From Pseudisothecium myosuroides (taxonomy: Eukaryota; Streptophyta; Bryopsida; Hypnales; Lembophyllaceae): a DNA stretch of 64,000 bases. The stretch covers positions 2,606,501-2,670,500 of the forward strand of contig OX637291.1 of NCBI GenBank assembly GCA_951799445.1, read 5' to 3'. The translations under genes were made by a program, and so were the position numbers. Below, piece by piece: positions 11,698-24,050 of this stretch. A model generated the notes under the pieces. It saw nothing but the letters and a program-made list of their open reading frames with translations, had not been told where the DNA came from and searched no databases. Each line of letters starts with the position of its first letter. Within the stretch, counting starts at the first letter, position 1.

Positions 11698-12894
11698 CTA
11701 GGTGATTACAAGTCAATTTAGAAGTTTCCGTTGGAGGTTTTCATATTTCTGACTTGCTAACCTCAACAAGTAGCCGTTATTAAGAGGGCAAATGCCACAA
11801 ACCTTTTAGACCGTCTAGGAAAGAAGTGATGACTTTATAAAGGTGCTTCCCAAATACTTCCATGAACAAGCCCCTTTGTGCCTAGCATCACTTGTGTTTT
11901 CACTTTGTAATTTGTGATTGACTTCCATATTCTCAATGTATTAGGCTAAAGTTCATACCATGAAGATCATCAAAAAGCATGACATTTGATGGTTTAAAAT
12001 TAACAAAATTAGACACAAGAAAGCCCCATATGACCACTCAACATTGCCAAAAATTATATTGTATCCCTCTGTTCTATAATGATCTTCCGATTCCCATGTA
12101 TTTCGTGTCTCAAAATGATCTTCAAGGTTGTGACATGGGAGGAAGGGTCCACACAAATTGAACTCTTTATACTTTTCTAAGAGTGTCAAGAAAAATAATG
12201 TCAAAAGTCATATACATGTACATATTGTTGACAAATTTGGTGGTCTTGGGAAGGCAAGGAAGCCCTTTGTTGGCCTCATCACATGCACTTACCATTGTAT
12301 AGAACCAAAGTCTTTTTTTATGCTCTTGAATTTAGAAATAAGAAATTAAATTTCTGATCCTACAAAAATAAAATTGTCTTTTATATTCCTAAATTCAGGA
12401 TCCTACTGTAGCAGCTTCCTTCCAAGGTCACGCACAACAACGTCCTTGAATTTCTGGTTGACTTATGACGACAATAGCATCCACAAACAATGGAGTTTAA
12501 TATGGACAACTCAAAAGTGCAGGAAGGAGTGAAGGACAACACCTCAATGTAGGCAATGTATTAATAAGGCCAGATTGGCCAAATGAGTGGCTATTGGCGC
12601 TCCTTACAAATGCCATAAAAATCCCACTTATTAGCATCCCAAAACTACACTTTGAAAACTAAATTGAAATTCAATGTTTTAGGACAATAGGAATGCATCA
12701 AACTCTACTTGCAACTCAAAGTGAGTTTAAAAATTGTTAATTTCAACCTTACTCCGGAACATTTTTTCCAACAAAGAAGATCATTTAGGGACGGAGAATA
12801 TGATTTTGGAACTTTGATAGGGATTAACCCTGGGAGGATGCTGAGGACGATAAGTGCCCAATGAATGACTTTTTGTGTTAATCCTTGAAGGATG
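11698..12894. other. Spacer without recognised genes
   Basis: AT-rich, only short chance-like frames on either strand; no motif or repeat identified. Confidence 0.4.
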
Positions 12895-13095
12895 AACTGG
12901 TGACTATGGAAATCATCCATTTGATTACCATAGAAATCATTGGCTAAAAAAAAATGCAAAAGCACTCATTAGAAGTCAAACTATTGTAGAAGACCTCCCC
13001 TTTCACAACAAAATTCCGAAGATGAATAGTTGCACTTCTGTCCTACTAGAAGAAGTCACTCTCATCCATCGGACACAAAAACATCCGCGGCATCG
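12895..13095. repeat. Interspersed repeat, copy also at 48507-48700
   Basis: Shared blocks include GAAGTCAAACTATTGTAGAA, TTTCACAACAAAATTC and TCCTACTAGAAGAA followed by CATCGGACAC. A third, split and more diverged copy appears around 30675-30760 and 31085-31125. No terminal repeats were recognised. Confidence 0.6.
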
Positions 13096-13099
13096 TTTA

Positions 13100-13927
13100 T
13101 GGATTGGTGTAGAAACACAGAAAGCACCTATTGATTCAAAATTGAATCATTTTTGATCGAGTATCTATCACTGCGGGGCATCCTTCCAGGGTTGATTTCA
13201 CATCGATTGATCTTTGTTGTTGTGGCTTCCCTCCTCCTCTGTCATCGCCATAGCCACAGTACAGCACCAGCTTCCTCTCTTCAACTTCTAGGTTGAAGGT
13301 TTCGTCCTGAAGTCCCAAGCTGATTTCGCACTAGAAAATGATGCACTGGAACTAATAAGTTCACATCTCGATCCGTCATCATCACTAAAAGAAACTAAAT
13401 TCTCAACATCAAAAAGAAACAAAGCGGCACCTTCAGAATCAACAGTAGCATGACACCCCATGTTCGAATTTCATGACATGTCTAAAGCTTAGAACAACGA
13501 TCAATGCAACCAGGCAAGATGGTAACGTGAGCCTTGATGGATGCAATTTGCAACCGATTCTAGAAACTACTACTACGTCATACTGTAACAGTTTGACCGG
13601 TGTGCCAAAGTTGACCACCGGAAACGTGAGCAAAGTGAGCGTTTCTCTTGCTTGTTAAGCTACAACGAGCAGGTTTCAGTTGGCGAGAACGGACGAGTTG
13701 GAGCATCTCGTGTGCTGGGTGAGTGAGGGCATTGGATGGTTGTGTCCTCCAATTTTGGTTTACAATACTTTGGAGTGGGTCGTCGGTAACAGTCGGTAAC
13801 AGTTCTGGGTCTAGGTCTTTTTTTAAAGTTTTTAAGTGACAGTGTAAGATCTTTCCACTTCCAACTTTAAGTTAGAGAAACGATCAAAGCAATCGGATGT
13901 GCCTCCAGGCACGAGCATTCGTCGGCA
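13100..13927 (+). other. Upstream region and leader of the SDF2-like gene
   Basis: No coding region is supported. The segment rises in GC toward 13900 and probably holds the promoter and 5' UTR of the downstream gene. No convincing TATA box can be fixed. Confidence 0.35.
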
Positions 13928-16900
13928 ATGGTGAGCAGATTGTTCTCAGCAACAGCGTTTCGTTCTCACTTGTAGTCGGTTGGGGTGATACGATGGTAGG
14001 GTTGCAAGGGTCGTATGTCGACAAGGGGTCATAGAATAGGAGGTTACATACTTTGGTTCTACTACGAACATAGTTTGTAATTCAACCACCAGCCATAGTT
14101 CCGTCACGAACCATGTTCTCTCTGTTGATAGGTTTGTGTCTGCATTGAGCAGTTGGCGACCCTAGACCTAATTTGTTGGTTTCCAGTGTTTCCAAATGTT
14201 GGGATGTGAGCTTGATGATGGTGTTGCAATTGGTTGCAGGCTACGACTGAAGGCGATTCCCAAGCACCCTCATCGTACCGGAGGGCTGTGCCTCTGGAAA
14301 AACCCGACTCCAAGCAGCACGCAACCGGTGGTGCTCGTCTCCGGCGCGTTGCCACTCCTGCTGCTACGGAAGCAGAAGGTTTTGTGATAAAGGAATCGCA
14401 AGGACGGGATTCGAGCAGGGTGGTGAAACCGGAGCCCGGAGAAGGGGGATTAGGGTTGCGTCACTTGATCCTGGCTATGGCGCTTCTAGGGCTCGCGCTC
14501 GTGACTGTGCTGGTCGTCTTCCATTCCTCGGCCTCTCCGCCGGTGGAGGCCGCATCGCAGGGCAAAGAGGTTTGTAGCCATCGATACAATTGACCTTCCT
14601 TTGATCGAGCTTCTCGTTCTCTGCAATTGAGGTTTTTTCTGTGACAAGGGCCATGGTGTGTGTGCTCTTTTGACATGTCGAAGCCAGTGGATTGGTGCTG
14701 GAGTCGTTGAATTTCGAATTGTTTTCAAGGAAATGTTTTGATGTCTTGTTGGAAAGCTACTGAAATGCGCTTCTATTGAGTGTTGCAATATGGCTCCTCA
14801 CTTGGAATTATTGAGATCAAAGCGAGTGATTGAAATTGTGCGGTGAATGTGACTGTTGACTGCATTGAGAGGCTACAAGCAGTTCGTTTTTTGAGATTTC
14901 CTGCTCATTTGTGGATCAAATATTGCCACACAGCTTGTTGGAAATCTGTATTTCTAACAAAGCGTTGCCCATGTTTCTGATAATCGGTATTCAGATCGCA
15001 GCGACTGATGGATGCTGCTGGCTAGAGTTTCAAATGTCGTGAGCAAGGCTTTGCACCCTCTGTTTCGTTTTAGTGACGGTAATGGCTGGTTGTGGTGGAC
15101 TGTGTGTGTTATTCTCCAGGTCACGTACGGCAGTGTGATAAAGCTCAAGCATGAGCGCACGAAGTATCGGTTGCACTCACATGAAGTACCCTATGGTTCT
15201 GGCAGTGGACAACAGTCTGTGACTGCCTTCCCAGGTGTGGAAGATGGCAACAGTCACTGGGTGAGTGATTTACATGGACACCTATGAATTTGGCTCTCTC
15301 GCATCAGTGCTGAGCAGTCGTATGTTGTTCAAAGTTTCAGCGTGACTTGATTTTATTTTTACATTCAACTCTCTCGAAGTGCTCATTCGTTGTATTTCTT
15401 GAGAGTCTGTTAAGTTGGGTAGTAGTCTGATTGGACAACTTTCACATGTCGAGTTGTGAACACATGTTAGCGTGCATTTAGAAGCCAATCTGTCCCCCCT
15501 GACGCAGTGCAATTAGAGAGGGTTGAGTGTAACTGCAAAAGTTCATCTCCATTAAGTTTTTCAACACCATTGAACACGAGAATATGGTACAAGGTTAGAG
15601 CTTGGAGAGATGTTCAATGTATGTAATGTAGACACGAGGACATCATATTGGGTCAGAAAAGTGTACAATTCTTATCGTGATCGATTGGTGTGTGTCTATC
15701 GTGTGTAGCATCGATTGTGGGCGTGCTTAGAGTAGTGGACGTAACTGTAATTGACATTACCTGGGTAGGTGTTGCTTGCCTGGAGAAACCGTGTTAGCAT
15801 TCGTCCTATTTGGCTCTTCATCTGCAAAGTGCATTGATGTATGCATAATTTACAAAATTTTGTAGTTTTGGTGCTAAGTCTGCGCGTCTTTGCAAAGATG
15901 GTACAGATCGTGCGGCCTACTTCAGATGATGAACATGAAAATGAACATGAGCAAGGGGATGTCGTTCCAAATGGCTCTGTAGTACGTCTTCAGCATGTGC
16001 GGACACGTAAATGGCTTCACAGCCACCTCCATCAGTCTCCCATTTCTGGCAATCTTGAGGTATGGACAGCTCTATTCAGGTCAATCAATTTTTTTGTATA
16101 TTTGTAGACACTCTTCTCTCTTTGATTTATAGACGGGTCACGATGCTGGAAGTCATGTGACTCATTGCCGTTATTTTTAAAGTTTGGTGAAGGAGGTACT
16201 ATTTACACCAGCAGTTCACTTTTTGCATGTGAAGCATGTTCAGATATATTTGTGTTGGGGTTGACGTAGGTTGACACTTTCTAATTTCTAATCCACAGTT
16301 GTGGTTTGCGAATGATTATTTGTTTATTTTTGTCCTGTCTACAAATGAACATTTATAGAGGTGTTAACTTAGCTGTGTTTGCTGATGGATTCCTATGCAA
16401 TGTATGGCATGCAGGTTAGCGCTTTTGGAGGAGATGAGCAAACTGACACTGGTGATTATTGGAGGTTAGTCCTCCTAGCACCTTCAGCTAAAGAATAGGA
16501 GTGCTTTGGAGGATTAGTTATCTTATATATAGGCAGAGTTCCTTGTCTGATGATGGTCTCATTATAATTGTTATGGCAGGTTGGAAATAGAGGGCAAGGG
16601 TGATGTTTGGATGCAGGATCAGAAAGTGCGCCTGCGACATGTTGATACTAATGGCTACCTTCACAGTCATGACAAGAAGTACAGCCGGATTGTCCAAGGC
16701 CAGCAAGAGGTGATCATATTTTTGCTTATATATGACTTTCTTTATGGAGAAGTGCTTCTGTGTCCAAGCTTGTAAATTCAGTCTCGCATGGAAGGATGTG
16801 ATATAAAGGACTAGAATCTTTTAGATTTTTCCATCATGTAACGAAGCAGTATCTTAATTTCGATGGTTTTGGTTCTATTATCTGAAATGGGTTATGATGT

Positions 16901-17066
16901 TTCTCTCACCTTCAAAAGTCGTATGTTTGATTAATTTATTTGTTTTGCTCACTTGAGGGATGGCCACGTTGTGCAGGTGTGCGGAGTGATGAAGAAGAAC
17001 GCTGATAATCTCTGGACCGCGGCGGAGGGCATTTATTTTCTTCCGAAAGGTAGTAAAGTAGTTTGA
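13928..17066 (+). CDS. SDF2: SDF2-like MIR-domain protein with N-terminal membrane anchor
   Basis: Homolog of stromal cell-derived factor 2, an ER-lumen protein in the chaperone network for glycoprotein quality control; in plants it is needed for biogenesis of surface receptors such as EFR. Exons: 13928-13930, 14240-14569, 15120-15260, 15907-16059, 16415-16464, 16580-16709, 16977-17066; CDS 897 nt, 298 aa. MIR-type blocks run through residues 112-298: TYGSVIKLKHE with YRLHSHEVPYGSGSGQQSVT, RLQHVRTRKWLHSHLHQSP, then FGGDEQTDTGDYWR and VRLRHVDTNGYLHSHDKKY. It ends KGSKVV without an ER-retrieval signal. Unlike the usual short cleavable signal peptide (family length about 220), an 80-residue hydrophilic N-terminus precedes a hydrophobic helix at about 77-95 (LILAMALLGLALVTVLVVF), suggesting a type II anchor. 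The ATG sits exactly at the end of exon 1. Confidence 0.9.
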
Positions 17067-18559
17067 GATCAGCAAGTTTCGGTTTGCTTAGAAATGTGCG
17101 GATTTTTTGAATTACAAGTTTGAAAGTTCGCAGAGGTTCTAAGGCATACAACTTTGAGACACATCTTTTTTTCCTTTTTAGTTCAAGGGACCTATCTATG
17201 AATTTATCAAGCCGCTTCTTTGGCTCCATAGCATCAGCTATTTGACATTGGCCTCTTGCAAAAGAATTCGGTTTGAATATTTTGCAACAGATTGTTTTCT
17301 GCTCTCTATTATTTTTGTGCCTTAGTGTGGAAGGTCCTATGCTATTTCAATTAAGATTGGTGTGTTTCTAGTGTCTTCCATGGGAAATTTATAATAGAGT
17401 AGAGCCGCTAACAATGTCATTACACTGTGTGGTGACATTACCCTGAGATCAACAACATAACATTCAGTAGCACTCAGCAGGCCTGCCCTCCCTCCAACTG
17501 AAGAGTGTGGAATATTCCACACTCTTTCATCTAGCCGGATGAAAGAGTGGAATATTCTACACCCATCAGTAGCTAAGAGGACACGTGGCTGAATTTGTCA
17601 GAGAGTTTATGAAAGAGAGGCTCAATTTAGTGAATGCACATAAGTCGATGTGGGGGCCAGCCATGTCAGAAAATTTAATGATGAAGTTTGTGGATGATAC
17701 CTGAAGAGAGGGAAAGGCAGCCTCTCTTCAGGCTACTGAATGTTATGAATTTTCTATCCAATCTTTTAACATTGACAAGCTACTGTACTGTGGGTATGGC
17801 AATGCCAGAAGACGGAAAACCTTGTCAGAATGACTAAGCAGAAGTGAGAGATCAAACAGTGTAGAAGTGGTATTATCTCCATATCAATGGTCCACAAATT
17901 GGCAGCTTCTACAGTATCAGCGCTGTCTTCCGGGAGAATACTAAATTCACTCCTGTAGCAATGCCTGGTAGGAATGCATTCTCTTTGGTGATGATGACAA
18001 ACATGAAAGTGTGATAAATATGCTACAATCAATGATTGTTTTGACAATTGCACAGGATGATTCAGAAGGTCATTTTAGGGAAGATGTTTGAATGGATGTT
18101 ACCAAAATGTTCTGACAATTGTTCACTTGCATTATCACCGGACATTTTTACATATGAAATTGAAATTGATCTAGCTATGTAAGCCTGCAAATTGGAAGAA
18201 GTGCCCTGTAGCCCTCCAATTTGCTCTCTGGGGGAAAAACTATGATCATAATTGTGGTTGAAAATAGAACTCATAGATGCTTGCAAATCATATCAAGTTC
18301 TACTTTCGAGCCAACTGTGTCACTGTAGTTACTTGTCATGGGCGTAGGACTTATGCCTCTTTTCTTTTCTTTTTGAGTCCTTTGGTCAACAAAAAAGTAC
18401 AACTGTGAACGTTTTAGACTGATGCAGGTAACCTGATATTATGACCCGTAACTCGACTTGTTTGCTGCTCCCACAACTCAACAACTCACCACTTGTGTAG
18501 ATCAAAGATGGCAAATCTGAGCACAGAGACAGCCAGGCCACGGCCTTTGATGCAGGAAT
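17067..18559. other. Convergent intergenic region between SDF2-like gene and truncated MCA
   Basis: Probably contains the 3' UTRs of the two converging genes. A long palindrome lies at 17502-17553. On the minus strand I searched for the missing PLAC8 exons of the neighbouring MCA copy and found no Cys-rich CCCxxCC block. Confidence 0.5.
17502..17553. repeat. 24-bp perfect palindrome plus partial third arm
   Basis: A perfect palindrome centred on GTGGAATATTCCAC (17502-17525) is followed by the short inverted pair TTCAT/ATGAA around CTAGCCGG and a further copy of AGAGTGGAATATTC. It lies about 435 bases after the SDF2-like stop codon and could form a hairpin in RNA or mark a small transposon scar. 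Confidence 0.6.
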
Positions 18560-20586
18560 TCAGAAAAATCCTTTGGAGGCTGCCTTCTCCAGGTTTGCAG
18601 GTTCATTTTCCGTGAACTCAATGAGCTGCTCAATCACAAGAGCGTGTTCATATTCCATACTAGCCTGGTTCACGGCCCACCACGTATCAAACGTCAATCA
18701 AGGTGAAAAAAGAAGATCCCTGCAAACAAACTGAATTCGGAACTTTCGAACCACTACGTCCAACAACCCTCTCTAATTGCACAAATGGGCTTCCAAATGA
18801 ACTTTTCAGTGTGTTCAAAAGTTGACATGTGGAACGCGACCAATCATACTTTTACACGAGATTCTCGGGAATTCCAATCACACAATGTGCCATTGGAGGA
18901 AGGTGGTCAAGTGTAAATCCAACATCCTTAAGATCACCTTCTCTAATATCAAATCACATGTTCTCACCAAATCCTAGATTAGATTCATGCTGTTCAAAAC
19001 TCATTTTTTATTCTCATGTCACAAGAAATAACATACAGAAGGGATAATTAAGTTTCACTACCCAGCACGTCATCAGATACGACTTCAAGAGAATTGGGAG
19101 CCTAACATTCTTGAACCCTTCTCCAGTGGTATTGGAATTGCATGTTCTCCAGTAGACAATTGAATTCAAGATTTTCTACTCGGTCTCCTCTCTTGCCACA
19201 CTAACGTATGACTCAACAGTGGAAAGGGACCTGAAAATGGAGGCTTCAAGATCGAATGTTGTGAGAAATTCAAGGAAATGAGCATGTAATTTAGGGTTAA
19301 GGAGGATCCCAGCGAAATTACCCGCATGGTCTGAAGCTCTTGACGCAGCTTCTCATTCTCGCTGCGCAGGGCTTCGGTGAGCGGGACGCCGGGATACCGT
19401 TTGGACAATTGCCTTGACAAGCGGCTGGAATCACTTCGAGAAAGCTCCCGCTTCTGCAACGACTCCTGCACCTTCACCTCGTCCTCCTCGAGAGTATAGG
19501 GCTTGCGGTCCTTCTCGATAGCTTTCAAATGTTTCTGCAACCCCAACACAACACGAACATGTCAGTGCAAATTTGGGACTATCCGATGTCAATGTCCCAT
19601 TTGAAGAAATCCCATTCAAAGATCATTGACGCCTTCAGTAATCTGAAACCTCCCACTTTGAATGGCTGCTAGCTTAAGAAACCATTCAATACATTGACTG
19701 AGGAAACAATTTGATCTCCAGGAGTACCCAAAGTACCTCTCCAGGAAGCTCTATTGAGTGGCTACAACTAAACTATTGCAACCTCAAATAATTGCAAATA
19801 CATGGCATAGTGTTATACTAAACCATGGCAAAATTGTTTATAGATTTCTGTAAGGTTTTTGCAAAACCACTACAAAAAATATTGCAATATCAGACTTCCG
19901 TACTAGTCAAATCAAAGCACACAGGCACCTACACATTGCTTATAATAAGGCAATGTGAAATTGGCAAGTTTCCGATTGCCAAGAATTAGATGCACGAGCA
20001 ACTGGTCTTTCATACTTAGGACAGGCTGGTGTAAATTTGAAGATTTGTACTCCGTACTATTGTAAGAGACTTTGTCTTGTTAACAGAAATTTGCCAATTT
20101 AGTAAAATGAGTATCCCTTATGACGGCAAGAGTATCCTCTCCCTGACTGTCAGAATTCAAACGTACCCGGCTGTCTTCGACGAGTGAGATGAGTGGGATA
20201 AGCTTGAGATACTTGTCGATTTCGTCCTGGTAGTCCCGGAACTTGTTAACGTACATCCATCCCATGGCCACCAAATACAAGTAACTCTTGTCTCGACAGC
20301 TCTCCACCAACACGACGGCCTTCCGCAACGCAATCTCCAAATGCTCCAGAGGCTCCCGCGTCTCCGTGCGCTCCTTGAGCTCGGACTCGTTGAGCTGCTC
20401 CAGCAGGTTGCTGATGAGGTGCAAGTGACGAGCGAACTGTCGGCAGTTCTTCTTGTGCATGCGCGCGTTGTTGGCCGCTTTCACGATCAGGGCGATCAGC
20501 TGCACGGCGTTGATGCCCGTCAGTTGCCCCACGTTGGCGACGTCGCCTATCGCCAGCCATGGCATCCAGTTGCACAGCGCCGCCAT
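18560..20586 (-). CDS. MCA-type protein, truncated paralog lacking the PLAC8 domain
   Basis: MCA (mid1-complementing activity) proteins mediate stretch-related Ca2+ entry at the plant plasma membrane. Exons: 20586-20167 (420 nt), 19534-19322 (213 nt), 18664-18560 (105 nt); 245 aa. Exon 1 has the N-terminal membrane helix and the family block ARMHKKNCRQFA; exon 2 has the EF-hand-like/coiled-coil region (KRYPGVPLTEALRSENEKL). Exons 1 and 2 have exactly the lengths of the intact neighbour at 24051-28963. Exon 3 begins at the same junction (ASMEYE...VIEQLIEFTEN) but ends at TGA (18560-18562) after 34 codons, and no PLAC8 exons follow. Nothing before the stop is broken, so it may be expressed as a short form or be a young pseudogene. 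Residue 26 is Asn (GINAV). Confidence 0.8.
19635..19775. repeat. Fragment of the gene-proximal AGAGGATAC-ended repeat, inside MCA intron 1
   Basis: The stretch with AAACCTCCCACTTTGAATGG and later GTACCCAAAGTACCTCTCCA matches the middle of the copies at 53689-54097, 55899-56262 and 61793-62131. It lies in intron 1 of the truncated MCA copy. Ends are not preserved. Confidence 0.55.
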
Positions 20587-23500
20587 CGTTATAGCTCAGT
20601 CTCTCTTGCCCTTCAGTCTTGAATTTTTCTCACGAATTGACTTCCGTACATTGTTGGTATACTCCAGCTCCGTCAAAACCTAGTACATAACTTCTGTTTC
20701 ATCGTCTTCCTTCGATGGAACTGTATGTGACTACACTTGCCTCAAGCTCTGGTGACGTGCTCATTTCGTAGTCAAGAGCTTCAAAACCCCATCAAGACCT
20801 ACACCAAGAACACACCATAGAGTTGTAAACTCTAGTACGAACTCTCATTTGAAATAGCATTGAAAAAGAAACTTACTGTACAGTACTTTGGGAGGCTGAT
20901 ACAATATTAGGAGCTCGGTTGAAAGTTGAAACAACATTGGGGAGAGTAAGCATTATATTGCTGTTGTGCTACAAGCTATGCACATTGCCATGAACGCTTC
21001 AAGTGAAGACATGGGCTATCGCTTCTCTACTGTAGAGACATGCATGCAAGGCTCCAATATGCTCGATGTCAATGGAGTGTCCCATTTGTAGGTATCCGCA
21101 ATAGACTGCTCAGAACACAAACATCTTGAGTATTATAAAATTCACACGCTTGTTGTTAGCGTTTTGATTCCTGTCGGGATCCTAAAGGAAAACAGTAGCA
21201 CCTGTGGGTGGTAGCACACAAGTAGCCTGAATGTGTACACACAGCTAGAGTTTCTGATTTTGGCAGTGATTTTGAAGAAAACCTATTCTATTCCTAGGTA
21301 GACAGACAGAACTGAACTTTCATTTGGAAAGATCGAAACTTCGGTCGCTACAGTGTCTTCATTTACATATAAGAGCTCACAACCACAGCTCCAAATCGCC
21401 TAAACTTAACATACACCCCTCCGCAAAGAAACCTTTACAACGACAAGTACGTACAGAATCTGCAACAGGCAATGCAATGAAATTGAGGACTAAGACAGAA
21501 GTCAAGAGACCGGAATCTTACGTGGAATCGCAGCACGAAGAGGTTCTGTAGCAAGTCGACTCACATTGCACATCTAACTTAGCTGCCAGCCCATGCCAGC
21601 CCAAGGGAAGAGAGAGAAGAACAAAACTGGGGGCTATGTTGCAAAGGAGGGAGAAACAGAGAACGAGGGATGACTGCATGAGGTTCTGGCAAAAGCAGGG
21701 TTCTGCACTTCTGCTGTAAGGTTCGTGGTACAGTTGCTCGTGAGGCACACACATGCCAGGAAGAAGAAGGAGAACCGTATGGTTTCAGAGAGTTTATTTC
21801 CAATTTGCCAAGGTAATGTAAGGTAGAAACACCCATTAGCGTCCCTGCTCCCATTCCTGAATCTTAAAGTGTCACCAAACCTGTCCCTAGACTTCCCATT
21901 AATGTGTCTTGCAAATGCTTGGCTCTGATTCGCTGACGCATTTGAAGGACACATACCTCACTCTCATTTGATAACTACTGATTTTTGGAGATATCAATTT
22001 TGGGTCCACCTATGTGATAGTTTCATTGGTCTAGGGAGCAATCTCTTTGAAAAATCATAGAAATTACATACCACATCCGAAAAATCTATATTTGTTTTTG
22101 GAATATTCATCATTTTTAATACTACAAAAATATCGATTATAGGAAAAGTTGCCTCCAACTATGCTGAATTACTTATTATTGATGGTTTTGGATGCTTCCA
22201 CCTTATCAAGCAAATTGTGAAATGATGAAAGTAGCTTCATCTATGTAGTTAAGGATTAAATAATGCTCAAGAGCAGGGAACTTTGAGAGCATTATGGGAC
22301 ATAATGTCAAGTCCTAAAAGTTTATCACAAATAGGGGAGTTTTGGACAAAATTTCACTCACTCTAATTGGATTGAGTTTGTCAAATTGTCTCCCTCTCAA
22401 AAAATAAACATGGCATTATTCCCTGCCCTAAACCCTATTAAAAAGTGTGACATTGATTTACAAAAGTTACATGTTTTAAATTAATGTGAGTGAGTTCCCT
22501 TGCGAGGGGGATTGTTCTTCATGTTTGAGAGTTCTGATTCTTTAATTACCATATAAACAAATTGCAACTAAAAATGGATGTGTAGTCTAAAAATGGCATT
22601 GAATATTATAATTAAAATCCATCTACACTTGACATAACATTCTTAAATCCTTGTGAGGGCTTTCCTTTGCCTTTTTCACAAGCATGCATCTTCTAATAAT
22701 TAGTTATTGAGATGTAAGGTTATAAATTCAAAAGTCTATGTTATGAATGTCTACTACCATAATCTATGCGATGTGATAGTATATGAAAAGAAGATATCTT
22801 TTGTTTCTTGAGATTTAGGGGGGGTGAATTGCAAATTAGTTAAGCTTGAATATTATGTAGGGAAGAATCTATAGCTATCAATTTTGAATAAAGGTAAAAC
22901 ATAGGTATTCTTACCAACGCCTTCAAACTACCATCCATGAAGTTATGAGTTCAAAGCCAAGAGCTTGAGTTTCATATGAGATGAATTGAAGTAGTCTTAT
23001 CAAAATATCATAAGTATGAAACTGAAATTAGATGTTTATCAAGCTTAAAGAAGTAAAAAATCAAAATATTTGTTAAAGCCCAACTTTTCACAATATTTTA
23101 TTTGACCAAGTAACCCTTCATTATAGTAGATTGTTGAGCAAGACTAACATAAGGTAGGACCAACTAATTCAAAGTTTCTACTCAATAGCATGCCCAATAA
23201 ATGACATAAATAAATATATACTTGCTGTACAATGTTCTCCACAGAAACATTGAAATTTGGAAACAAATTTGAAAAATTTACGTATTGATCTTTGACCTCT
23301 CATAAATTTTGTAAAAAATAAATAAACCAAATGTCATTCATGAATTTTGCCTAATCTGCATTATAATTCGCTTATTTCTGAGACTAAAAAATCACACCTC
23401 AATAACATACAACCATACCTGACAATAAAATTTACTCATTACCATAACAGCTCACCTTGCCTTATCACAACTGAAGAGTACTTTTAATTACACAATTTTA

Positions 23501-24050
23501 TATCACCACCCAACTTTTGTACTGTACAATGCTTACACATTTGTGACACCATTAAGCCACATCCGTCGCGGTACTTACGAGGATATAATTGCAGTCACTT
23601 CGCAAGTCAAGTAATTACTGGTCTCTGTCTCTGGCCTGCTGACGTAGGTGACCAAAGTCATACTAGCCTACAATTAGTGCAATACACAATTACACATACC
23701 ATTCTCTTGAGAGTTGGACGGGTGTGTGTCTCAAGCCGCTGAATTTTCACCAAATTCATCACCCCTAATATTGTTGCTCCTGCACCAGGTCGTCAACCTA
23801 CTTGGCTCTTGCTCCAATTCCTTCAATGTCAAGGTTGAGAAGCCAAATCGCTGTGAAAAATGTAATGGATCTTCAGGGCATTCCAAAGTTAGGATTTCAG
23901 CGGACCAATGGGTCCATAGACAAAGGAAACTATGTCGTGGATGTCAATGTGAAGTTGGCTCCTTGAATGGGGATTCCACCTTGAAGTGGTGCTAGTTTGA
24001 AAATCTCCATTGTGGTATATTGCTTTCTCGGCTCTATAATTGCACAAAAA
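20587..24050. other. Spacer between the two MCA genes
   Basis: About 3.5 kb. The first kilobase should hold the promoter of the truncated MCA copy. 21960-23500 is AT-rich with no recognisable gene or element. An open stretch on plus at 23714-23995 has no family match, and reading its minus strand gave no MCA exon. Confidence 0.5.

Noticed and set aside
20341..20683. Long open frames on the plus strand opposite MCA exon 1
   Set aside because: Antisense shadows of a highly conserved exon; the same shadow appears opposite the second copy.
23714..23995. Plus-strand open frame in the MCA spacer with a CEKCNGSSGH block
   Set aside because: The Cys pattern is too short for a known finger, there are no matching splice partners, and the region has no other coding signal.
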